Assembly: GCF_004000865.1 (NCBI RefSeq)
Contig: NZ_BIMB01000030.1
Coordinates: forward strand, 21,875 to 85,874
DNA length: 64,000 nt
Direction: 5' to 3'
DNA from: Paenibacillus elgii NBRC 100335
Lineage (GTDB): Bacteria; Bacillota; Bacilli; Paenibacillales; NBRC-103111
The notes under the pieces are model-generated. The model did not search any database and was not told the DNA's origin. It saw only the letters and a program-made list of their open reading frames with translations. Position numbers and translations under genes: made by a program. Below, in pieces: positions 26,185 through 33,078 of the stretch (positions within the stretch are counted from its first letter, which is position 1; every line of letters starts with the position of its first letter).

Positions 26185-26412
26185 TTAGTAGTTATGATAA
26201 GGGTTCATGACTGCGTAGTCGTCGTACGGTGCTTTCGGGACAAGCAGGCTGAGAACAAAATAGATCAGCGTGACAGTACCGAAGCTGCAGAAGGCGGCGA
26301 TGACGACCAGCAGGCGGACGAGCGTCGCGTCCAGACCGAAATATTGCGCGAGGCCTCCGCAAAGGCCGGTCAGCCTGCTGTTGCTGCGGGAGCGGTATAA
26401 TTTTTTGTTCAT
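26185..26412 (-). CDS. PspC domain-containing membrane protein
   Basis: A 75-residue protein with the PspC signature: KLYRSRSNSRLTGLCGGLAQ, then YFGLDATLVRLLVVI and one or two membrane helices to about residue 60. PspC proteins sense or counter envelope stress together with PspA. The start at 26412 follows GGAGAA; a longer frame upstream has no site. It is probably the first gene of a pspC-pspA operon. Confidence 0.88.
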   Translation of the reverse strand: MNKKLYRSRSNSRLTGLCGGLAQYFGLDATLVRLLVVIAAFCSFGTVTLIYFVLSLLVPKAPYDDYAVMNPYHNY

Positions 26413-26596
26413 AAAACATTCTCCTTTTTCGAAATATATATTTTTCATTTTCGTTAGTCGGTTGTTTTGTGCTTGCTTCATGTCTTTATTGTAGTCTGCA
26501 AGCGATCTTGCGAAAACCGACCTGTGGCGGTTTTTGAACTGGACCTAAGGAGGGGAAGTTATTCTACCTAAGTCGGAGCATATGTAAAATTTTACC

Positions 26597-26625
26597 TTCA
26601 GACAATTCCATAATTTGTTTATACT
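26597..26625 (+). promoter_or_regulatory. Candidate promoter of the NSS transporter gene
   Basis: TTCAGA (26597-26602) and TATACT (26620-26625) with a 17-base spacer, ending 36 bp before the ATG. Confidence 0.5.
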
Positions 26626-26660
26626 AGTGTTATTATCCTATAAAAGTTGGGGAGTAGAGT

Positions 26661-28028
26661 ATGAAAAACGATCAAGGTTCTGAAAACGTTCCTAAAGCCA
26701 AGGGAGAGAAAGGAGAAAGGTTTTCTTCAAGCGGCTTCATTCTGGCCGCGATCGGGAGCTCGGTGGGGCTCGGCAACCTGTGGAAGTTTCCTTACATTAC
26801 AGGCAAGCATGGGGGAGCCGCATTTTTTCTGTTGTTTATCGTTTGTTTGATCATCGTGGGACTGCCGGTGCTGTTGGCCGAGATGACGATCGGCCGGGGC
26901 GGCCGGGCGAATGCTTCGCTAGCTTTTTACAAGCTGACCAATAAAAAGGTATGGAGCTACTTCGGATTTTTATCCGTCATCACCGCTTTTTTGGTCATGT
27001 CCTACTACGCCGTCGTTGCCGGGTGGACGCTGCATTATACCTTGGAATCGTTTACAGGGATGCTGTTCCAGCAAGGCGCCGATTACAAGGATAAGTTCGT
27101 TACGTTTGCGGGCGGGTATTGGCCTTTGTTCTGGCAAGCCGTCGTTATGATCGTCTGCGCCTGGGTTCTTGCGAGGGGCGTCTCCGGTGGGATCGAGAAG
27201 TTCAATAAAATTTTGATTCCGGGCTTCCTGGTCATTTTGCTGGTGCTGATGTTCCGTTCGCTTACGCTTCCTGGCGCCGGCGCAGGGGTCGAGTTTTTCT
27301 TGAAGCCGGATTTCTCCAAACTGGATGCGGAGTCCGCTCTCATTGCCTTAGGGCATGCCTTCTTCTCCTTATCGCTCGGGATGGGCATCATGATCACGTA
27401 CGGATCGTATGTCGACAAGAGACAATCCCTCGGCAGCGCAACGCTTGCGATCGGGTTCGGGGATCTGATTTATGCGTTTATTGCCGGGATCGTTATATTT
27501 CCGACTGTCTTCTCTTACGGCTTGAAGCCTAGTGAAGGGGTAGGGCTGGCTTTCATGGCGCTTCCTGCCGCGTTCGCCCAGATGCCGTTTGGCGCGATCT
27601 TCGGGGGGTTGTTCTTCCTGTTGCTCGCGATCGCCGCATTGACCTCCGCTATCTCCATTCTGGAGGTACCGGTTGCGTATTCGATGAACCGCTGGGGCTG
27701 GACCCGGAAGAAAGCGGCGGTTATCGTGTCTATCGCATGCTTTGTAGTCGGCATTCCGTCCGCCCTCTCGGTCGGTGGCGTGCTCGGCTCCTTCACTCCC
27801 GGCGGAAAGTCGATCTTCGATTGGGTGGACTTTATGACGGCTTACGTGCTCATGCCGATCGGCGGCTTGGTCGTTACGCTGTTTACCGGCTATGCGTGGA
27901 AATTGGCCGGGGAAGAAGCGGGCCTGAGCGGCTTCTGGTACCGCGCTTGGATGTTCCTGCTGAAGATCGTATCACCGATTATGATCATTCTGGTGTTCCT
28001 GTATTCCGTCGGTCTTCTGTCCTTCTAG
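26661..28028 (+). CDS. Sodium-dependent transporter of the NSS (SNF) family
   Basis: A 455-residue membrane protein with 11-12 predicted helices. The LeuT-like unwound helix 1 signature is intact: GSSVGLGNLWKFPYITGKHG at residues ~32-51, with the sodium-site glycine and asparagine. NSS proteins import amino acids or related amines with sodium. The C-terminus is typical of bacterial 11-helix members. No neighbouring gene indicates the substrate. It is monocistronic, with its own promoter and terminator. Confidence 0.92.
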   Translation: MKNDQGSENVPKAKGEKGERFSSSGFILAAIGSSVGLGNLWKFPYITGKHGGAAFFLLFIVCLIIVGLPVLLAEMTIGRGGRANASLAFYKLTNKKVWSYFGFLSVITAFLVMSYYAVVAGWTLHYTLESFTGMLFQQGADYKDKFVTFAGGYWPLFWQAVVMIVCAWVLARGVSGGIEKFNKILIPGFLVILLVLMFRSLTLPGAGAGVEFFLKPDFSKLDAESALIALGHAFFSLSLGMGIMITYGSYVDKRQSLGSATLAIGFGDLIYAFIAGIVIFPTVFSYGLKPSEGVGLAFMALPAAFAQMPFGAIFGGLFFLLLAIAALTSAISILEVPVAYSMNRWGWTRKKAAVIVSIACFVVGIPSALSVGGVLGSFTPGGKSIFDWVDFMTAYVLMPIGGLVVTLFTGYAWKLAGEEAGLSGFWYRAWMFLLKIVSPIMIILVFLYSVGLLSF

Positions 28029-28047
28029 GACAATAGGTTTGTGTTAT

Positions 28048-28084
28048 AAAAGCCGGATTTCTGCATCGTAGAAATCCGGCTTAA
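28048..28084. terminator. Bidirectional terminator
   Basis: AAGCCGGATTTC pairs with GAAATCCGGCTT, A/T-rich on both sides, between convergent genes. Confidence 0.88.
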
Positions 28085-28105
28085 AATTTTCCGGTACAAA
28101 TTTTA

Positions 28106-29155
28106 CTATTTTATCAATTGCTTAATAAGTTCACGATTTCTGCTCTGAAAAATTTCATTGTGGGAAGAAACCATGCCGCTTGCGTGAGCTTCCGGCTGAA
28201 TGTACAGCTTGGCCTGATTGACTGCATTTGCCGCGTCATGAAACGCTCCGGCAATCAAATGCACTTTCCCTTCGTACGAAATAATATCTCCCGCCGCATA
28301 AATTCCCGGCTCGGATGTAGCGCTGGTTGTCTGACCAGCCAGGAAGTATTCGTTCGCCATCTCAAGCTTTACCTCGCTATTTTCCAGCAGCGATCTGTCC
28401 CGTTCATAGCCGTGATTGATAATCACTTCGTCAATGATCAGCTCCTGTACTTCGCCCGTCTCATGGTTGGTCAGTTCCACCCGCTCAATCTTCTCCTGAT
28501 TGGAGGCCGCAATCAGCTTCGTAATCGTTGTGTGAAAGAAGCATTGGGCCGAGCTGTTCAGCAGTTGCTTCACCTGTGCCTCATGCCCGGACAGCGTATC
28601 CTTACGATAAGTCAAATATACCTGCTTGGCGATCGGCTCCAGCTCGTTTGCCCAATCGACCGCCGAGTTTCCTCCGCCGGAAATGATGACGGTTTTATCC
28701 TTAAACCGTCTCAGCGATTTGACGGTATAGCTCAGGTTGGATACCTCGAACTTCTCGGCGCCCTCCAATTCGATTCTTTGCGGCTCCAAAATTCCCCCAC
28801 CGATGGCAAGAATGACGGTTTTCGTGTAATGCTGCTCACCTGCAGAAGTATGCAGGACGAATACGCCGGTTTCGCCGCGTTCAATCCGCTCTACTTTTTG
28901 ATTCAATACCACAGTAGGATCGAAGGTTAACCCTTGCTGGACGAGCTGCTCGATCAGCTTCTCGCCGAGCGTTGGCGTCAGACCGCCGACGTCCCAAATC
29001 ATTTTTTCCGGATAGACATGGACTTTCCCACCCAGTCTTGGCTGATATTCGATCAGCTTGGTCTTCATTTCTCTTAAGCCGCTGTAAAAGGATGCGAAAA
29101 GACCGGCCGGCCCTCCGCCGATAATCGTGACGTCAAACAGTTCCTCGTTTTTCAT
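28106..29155 (-). CDS. Ferredoxin--NADP(+) reductase, YumC type
   Basis: A 349-residue two-domain flavoprotein with thioredoxin-reductase fold but without the CxxC motif. The FAD loop is GGGPAGLFASFY (residues ~13-24), the NADPH loop is ISGGGNSAVDWA (~160), and the second FAD motif is GIYAAGDI (~290). This matches the YumC-type ferredoxin/flavodoxin reductases of Bacillales. GGGAGAGG precedes the ATG. A Fur box overlaps its promoter, which suggests iron-limited induction. Confidence 0.9.
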   Translation of the reverse strand: MKNEELFDVTIIGGGPAGLFASFYSGLREMKTKLIEYQPRLGGKVHVYPEKMIWDVGGLTPTLGEKLIEQLVQQGLTFDPTVVLNQKVERIERGETGVFVLHTSAGEQHYTKTVILAIGGGILEPQRIELEGAEKFEVSNLSYTVKSLRRFKDKTVIISGGGNSAVDWANELEPIAKQVYLTYRKDTLSGHEAQVKQLLNSSAQCFFHTTITKLIAASNQEKIERVELTNHETGEVQELIIDEVIINHGYERDRSLLENSEVKLEMANEYFLAGQTTSATSEPGIYAAGDIISYEGKVHLIAGAFHDAANAVNQAKLYIQPEAHASGMVSSHNEIFQSRNRELIKQLIK

Positions 29156-29298
29156 TCGTAATCCTCTCCCTTGTTAAGATTAGCGACGCGCTCTATTCAC
29201 ACACCTCCTGCAATCAACTGGCATTGCCCGAAGTGCTCATCCGTTCCATTCCGCTGGGACGAGCGATCGCGTTCCCCCTGCTAAAGTCGCACAACTTA

Positions 29299-29332
29299 AT
29301 CATACTTGTATTGAGATTGATAATCAATATCA
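29299..29332 (-). promoter_or_regulatory. Promoter with overlapping Fur box before the FNR gene
   Basis: Minus-strand -35 TTGATT (29322-29327) and -10 TATGAT (29299-29304) with a 17-base spacer. TGATAATCAATATCA at 29318-29332 matches the Bacillus 7-1-7 Fur box TGATAATnATTATCA at 13 of 14 fixed positions and covers the -35. The rest of the interval 29156-29484 holds no gene I can support. Confidence 0.75.
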
Positions 29333-29484
29333 ATTATGACTCGTTAAAAAAGGTCTGCGGCGCGGTGGCGGCAGGAAGTTTACATCATTCCTTATAAGTA
29401 TTAAAGTTAAAAAGAAGGAAGACAGCCGTTTTCAGAAAACATTTGCCCGAAGGGAACAAGGGTGTCGTGAAGGAGAAATAAACA

Positions 29485-30165
29485 ATGAGTCATGAAATCA
29501 ACGCCGGCCAGGAACAGATGGGGCTGCGCGTATTGGTGATAACGGCCGTTCCGGCCGAGCGAGATGCCGTGCTGCGCGGGCTGCGGGGCGACGAACGGTT
29601 CGACGTCGTGGCTGGAGGCGTCGGTCCGGCCGCGTCGGCGGCAAGCGCCGCGAAGGCTTTGGCTGCGGCTGAATACGGCATGGTCGTCAGCGCCGGGATC
29701 GGCGGGGGCTTTCCCGGCCGGGCGGAGATTGGCTCGCTGGTGGTGGCTGACGCGATCGTCGCCGCCGATCTGGGCGCCGAGACGCCCGAAGGCTTCCGCA
29801 GTGTGGACGAGCTGGGCTTCGGCTCCAGCCGGATCGCGGTCGATGCCTCTCTCGCTGCGCGGTTGACGGAGGCGCTGCAAAGTGCCGGGCTGCCGGCGCA
29901 TACGGGTCCGGTGCTCACGGTGTCCACCGTGACCGGCACGGCGGCGACCGCCTCGGAGCTGGCGGCCCGGATGCCGGGGGCTGCGGCCGAGGCCATGGAA
30001 GGCTTCGGCGTGGCGGTAGCCGCCCGCGACCGCGGGTTGCCGGCGCTGGAGCTTCGCGCCATCTCGAATGCAGTCGGCCCGCGCGATCGCGAAGCTTGGC
30101 GGATCAAAGAGGCGCTGGACGCGCTGGAAGCGGCGGGCGCAATTTTACTGGAGGTGCTACGATGA
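29485..30165 (+). CDS. mqnB: Futalosine hydrolase
   Basis: A 226-residue nucleosidase of the MTA/SAH phosphorylase fold, N-terminal region RVLVITAVPAERDAVLRGLRG, with the GAASASAAKAL-type glycine region and SAGIGGGFPGRAEIGSLVVAD (in parts) of futalosine hydrolases. EAMEGFGVA near residue 172 carries the substrate-binding Glu. It splits futalosine to dehypoxanthine futalosine and hypoxanthine in the alternative menaquinone pathway. Its stop overlaps the start of mqnD, the next-but-one pathway enzyme, which supports the assignment strongly. Confidence 0.9.
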   Translation: MSHEINAGQEQMGLRVLVITAVPAERDAVLRGLRGDERFDVVAGGVGPAASAASAAKALAAAEYGMVVSAGIGGGFPGRAEIGSLVVADAIVAADLGAETPEGFRSVDELGFGSSRIAVDASLAARLTEALQSAGLPAHTGPVLTVSTVTGTAATASELAARMPGAAAEAMEGFGVAVAARDRGLPALELRAISNAVGPRDREAWRIKEALDALEAAGAILLEVLR

Positions 30166-31001
30166 AGATCGCTTTTTCTCCTTGTCCGAATGATACGTTT
30201 GTGTTTCACGCTTGGGTTCACGGGCTGGTGCCCGGCGCTCCGAAGCTTGATGTGACGTACGCGGATATCGATATTACCAACCGGCTCGCAGCGGAGCCGG
30301 GAGGGCCGGACGTGCTCAAAATATCGTTCGCGGCGCTGCCGTGGGTGCTTTCCGAATACGCACTGCTGCCCTGCGGGGGCGCGCTCGGACGGGGCTGCGG
30401 GCCGCTGGTGCTCACGAACAATCCGGCGGTCAGCGCCGAAGGCCCTGCCGCTTTGGCCGGCCGACGGGTCGCGGTACCGAGCGACCGCTCGACCGCGTAC
30501 CTGCTGTTCCGCTTGTGGGCGGCGCAGCAGGTGCCGGGCGGCGTGGGCGAGATCGTCGTGATGCCGTTTCACGAGATTATGCCTGCGGTGCGGGACGGTC
30601 AAATCGATGCCGGGCTGGTCATCCATGAAGCCCGGTTCACGTACCCTTCGTACGGCTTGACCCTGCTATCTGACTTGGGCAACTGGTGGGAAGCGGACAC
30701 GGGTCTGCCTATTCCGCTGGGGGCGATCATCGCCCGCCGGTCGTTGGACCGCGAGGCGATCGCCGAATGGGCCCGCGCCTCGGTCAAGTACGCGTGGGAG
30801 CAACCTCAAGCCTCCCAAGACTACGTGATGAGCCATGCGCAGGAGCTTTCTCCGGAAGTAGCCCGTGCGCACATCGACCTGTACGTGAACGAATATACGG
30901 AGAATCTGGGCGAGAGCGGCTACGGTGCGGTGGAGGCCTTGCTTGGCCGGGCGGCGAAGGAAGGATTGGTTCCGTCCTTCGACTTGTCCCTGCTGCGTTG
31001 A
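30162..31001 (+). CDS. mqnD: 1,4-dihydroxy-6-naphthoate synthase
   Basis: A 279-residue periplasmic-binding-protein-fold lyase that converts cyclic dehypoxanthine futalosine to 1,4-dihydroxy-6-naphthoate. The opening MKIAFSPCPNDTFVFHAWVHG is highly characteristic, as are the DVLKISFAALPWVL and LVIHEARFTY segments, the last carrying the catalytic His. The ATG overlaps the mqnB stop (ATGA). The frame extends upstream, but that part shadows mqnB. The other pathway genes (mqnA, mqnC, mqnE) are not in this window. Confidence 0.93.
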   Translation: MKIAFSPCPNDTFVFHAWVHGLVPGAPKLDVTYADIDITNRLAAEPGGPDVLKISFAALPWVLSEYALLPCGGALGRGCGPLVLTNNPAVSAEGPAALAGRRVAVPSDRSTAYLLFRLWAAQQVPGGVGEIVVMPFHEIMPAVRDGQIDAGLVIHEARFTYPSYGLTLLSDLGNWWEADTGLPIPLGAIIARRSLDREAIAEWARASVKYAWEQPQASQDYVMSHAQELSPEVARAHIDLYVNEYTENLGESGYGAVEALLGRAAKEGLVPSFDLSLLR

Positions 31002-31061
31002 GGCGCGGGGCCAATCAGTCAACCGACGGATAAATTACATGGTCCGGGAGGCGAGTGACGC

Positions 31062-31646
31062 ATGTCCAGGAAAGAAAGCGAACTGCCGATCTTATTGTTT
31101 GCAGACCAGCCGTCTTGGGAAGCTTGGCTGGAGCAAAATCATGACGCATCGGCCGGAGTAAGGCTGCACCTGGCGAAGAAGCAAGCGGATGTCGTGACGT
31201 TAACGTATCAGGAAGCGCTGGAAAGCGCCTTGTGCTACGGCTGGATCGACAGCCGGAAGGAAGCTTACGACGAGAGCACTTGGCTTCAGCGGTTTACGCC
31301 GCGCGGGGCGAAGAGCATTTGGTCCAAGGTCAATAAGGAAAAAGCGGAAGCGCTGATCGCCAGCGGCCGGATGCAGCCTCCTGGCCTCCGGGCCATTGAA
31401 GCCGCGAAGGAGAACGGGCAGTGGGACAAGGCGTACGAGTCGGCAAGCCGCGCCACCGTACCCGACGATCTGCAAAGTGAGCTGGACCGCAATCCGCAAG
31501 CCAAAGCTTTCTTCGAAGCGCTCGATAAACAGAACCGGTTTGCCGTGCTGTTCCGAATCCACAGCGCGAAAAAGGCGGAAACGCGGGCAAAACGAATTCA
31601 GCAATTCGTAACGATGCTGGAGCGCGGCGAGAAGATTTACCCGTAG
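31062..31646 (+). CDS. YdeI/OmpD-associated family protein
   Basis: A 194-residue YdeI/OmpD-associated-like protein. The characteristic beginning is LLFADQPSWEAWLEQNHDAS, then QEALESALCYGWIDSRKEAYD and the helix-rich C-terminal part (FFEALDKQNRFAVLFRIHSA KKAETR in two segments). Members are often annotated as stress-associated or bacteriocin-protection (YdeI) proteins; the biochemical role is unclear. GGGAGG precedes the ATG. It follows mqnD by 60 bp but shows no functional link to menaquinone synthesis. Confidence 0.82.
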   Translation: MSRKESELPILLFADQPSWEAWLEQNHDASAGVRLHLAKKQADVVTLTYQEALESALCYGWIDSRKEAYDESTWLQRFTPRGAKSIWSKVNKEKAEALIASGRMQPPGLRAIEAAKENGQWDKAYESASRATVPDDLQSELDRNPQAKAFFEALDKQNRFAVLFRIHSAKKAETRAKRIQQFVTMLERGEKIYP

Positions 31647-31656
31647 AAGCGAATAA

Positions 31657-31696
31657 GCGAGGCCTTCGGCCCCCGAGGGTCTCGCAAAATTTTTAA
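31657..31696 (+). terminator. Probable terminator
   Basis: GCGAG/CTCGC arms with an inner GG/CC-rich pairing, followed by AAAATTTTTAAT. Confidence 0.4.
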
Positions 31697-31787
31697 TCTT
31701 ATTTTAATCTTCGCTTCAGTTAAAATTAAGGCAGACCGGTTACGATAGGCCTCAAGTATGGGGAAGGCTTGATATATTCGCGCTCTA

Positions 31788-31810
31788 TTACACTACTATA
31801 TGTAGTGTAA
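31788..31810 (+). promoter_or_regulatory. Palindromic operator 1 upstream of yceI-like gene
   Basis: A perfect 9-bp inverted repeat TTACACTAC/GTAGTGTAA around TATAT. It ends 14 bases before an extended -10 element (TGCTATACT, 31824-31832), so it covers the -35 region. Confidence 0.7.
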
Positions 31811-31823
31811 CCGTCGCCGATGG

Positions 31824-31832
31824 TGCTATACT
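31824..31832 (+). promoter_or_regulatory. Extended -10 promoter of the yceI-like gene
   Basis: TGnTATACT extended -10 hexamer lies between the two palindromes, predicting a 5' untranslated region of ~148 bases. Confidence 0.5.
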
Positions 31833-31889
31833 GATGAAGTGGAACTCGATGGTTTTTTGCATCAGCGTGCGGGGTTTTTTATCGCCAAT

Positions 31890-31910
31890 AACACTACACA
31901 ACGTAGTGTT
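31890..31910 (+). promoter_or_regulatory. Palindromic operator 2 upstream of yceI-like gene
   Basis: A perfect 8-bp inverted repeat AACACTAC/GTAGTGTT around ACAAC. It carries the same ACACTAC half-site as operator 1, with centres 101 bp apart, downstream of the promoter. Confidence 0.7.
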
Positions 31911-31986
31911 TCCGGGGGCCAAGCGTATCTGCCCATGAAGAAAACAGGCTGCATCGCAGCTCATATGACGAGGAGGAAAAATCATT

Positions 31987-32661
31987 ATGAAACTGAAGTT
32001 GGTCGCTTTTGCCGTAGGTGCTGTCGTCGTCGTCGGAGGGGGCTATGCCGCTTACGATTATTATGCCGGGAACCACGTTGCGGTACAGAACGTCATTCCT
32101 GCGAATGCTTCGGCGCAGGCCGCCGGGGGAGCCGTTGAAGCAAGCAAGCTGGACGGGCAGTGGAACATCAGCACGGATTCCAAAGTATACTTCTCGGTCA
32201 CGACCTCCAAGGAAACCGTGAATTTTGAAGGCAGCGCGGTGAAAGGAAGCTGGGCGCTCCATTCGTCCGATCCGTCCAAGATGAAAGCCGAGGCGGCGCT
32301 CGACCTCAAATCGATCTCGTCCGGCAACTCGCAAAGGGACGAGCATGTCCGGGGGGAGAAGTTCCTGAACGCCGCTGCGAACCCCGAAGCCAAATTTACA
32401 TTAAAGTCAATCGAGAACTTCCCCAAGACGTGGAAAGAGGGGGAGAAGGTTTCCTTCGATATGACCGGCACGCTTACCGTGAATGGCAAACCCAAGGACG
32501 TCACGTTCAAGAGCGACGCGGTTTATAGCCAAGACGCGATCCGTATGGAAGGCAGCACGGTCGTTACCTTCGAAGATTTCGGTTTGAAAAATCCTCACGC
32601 GGTTGTCGTATCTACCGAGAACAATGTGACCGTGCAATTAAGACTCATCCTGAAAAAATAA
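31987..32661 (+). CDS. YceI family (lipocalin-fold) exported protein
   Basis: A 224-residue protein with an uncleaved signal anchor or signal peptide (VAFAVGAVVVVGGGYAAYDY, residues ~5-24) and a YceI domain (about 55-222). The repeated pattern of this polyisoprenoid-binding barrel is visible: WNISTDSKVYFSV, GSWALHSSDPSKMKAEAALD, RDEHVRGEKFLNAAANPEAK and F TLTVNGKPKDVTF. Family members bind isoprenoid quinones or long lipids outside the membrane. GAGGAGG precedes the start. The paired operators point to tight repression by a regulator not encoded next door. Confidence 0.9.
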   Translation: MKLKLVAFAVGAVVVVGGGYAAYDYYAGNHVAVQNVIPANASAQAAGGAVEASKLDGQWNISTDSKVYFSVTTSKETVNFEGSAVKGSWALHSSDPSKMKAEAALDLKSISSGNSQRDEHVRGEKFLNAAANPEAKFTLKSIENFPKTWKEGEKVSFDMTGTLTVNGKPKDVTFKSDAVYSQDAIRMEGSTVVTFEDFGLKNPHAVVVSTENNVTVQLRLILKK

Positions 32662-32835
32662 ACTGTCCGTACACCGCAATCGCGCATTCATTGGCTGCCG
32701 GACACGAAGCCGCATAACCGCAGCGTGAGATGTTGATGGCGCTCATCCGGGACGGTGAATGCCGGTGAAGCTTGCCAACCGCCCGTCCGGTATGGTAAAG
32801 TTGTAAATAACTTGAACAAGAGGAGGTGAGGTAGG

Positions 32836-32979
32836 ATGAATCACGAGATGGTGAACAACCGTATTAGCCAGCTGTTGATGCTTTTGGCTGGCATTGTGCA
32901 TGCTTTTTCCGTCAACGGGAGAGGTCTGTCCAAAAATGCCTATACGGTTTCACCATTCGCGAAAATAATCCTACCTTAA
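32836..32979 (+). CDS. Leader peptide of the ABC-F gene
   Basis: A 47-codon open reading frame with an excellent AGGAGGTGAG site just upstream. The peptide starts MNHEMVNNRISQLLMLLAGI and ends KIILP. It is followed after 21 bases by a terminator hairpin, and then by the ABC-F gene. This arrangement (strong leader ORF, attenuator, resistance gene) is that of antibiotic-responsive ribosome-stalling leaders known for several ABC-F and erm genes. A candidate promoter is TTGCCA (32772-32777) with TAAAGT (32796-32801). The peptide's role is inferred from layout. Confidence 0.65.
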   Translation: MNHEMVNNRISQLLMLLAGIVHAFSVNGRGLSKNAYTVSPFAKIILP

Positions 32980-33000
32980 CCGCAAACGGATGTTAGTCCG

Positions 33001-33036
33001 AAGAGCCGTAGGGATTTTTTCCTGCGGCTCTTTTTG
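33001..33036 (+). terminator. Attenuator terminator before the ABC-F gene
   Basis: AAGAGCCGTAGG pairs with CCTGCGGCTC(TT) around a GATTTTTT loop, followed by TTTTTG. It lies between the leader ORF and the ABC-F start, so transcription of the main gene requires read-through. Confidence 0.85.
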
Positions 33037-33078
33037 TTGCATACAGAGGTTAGGATCATACTAGGAGGATTCCTTAAG

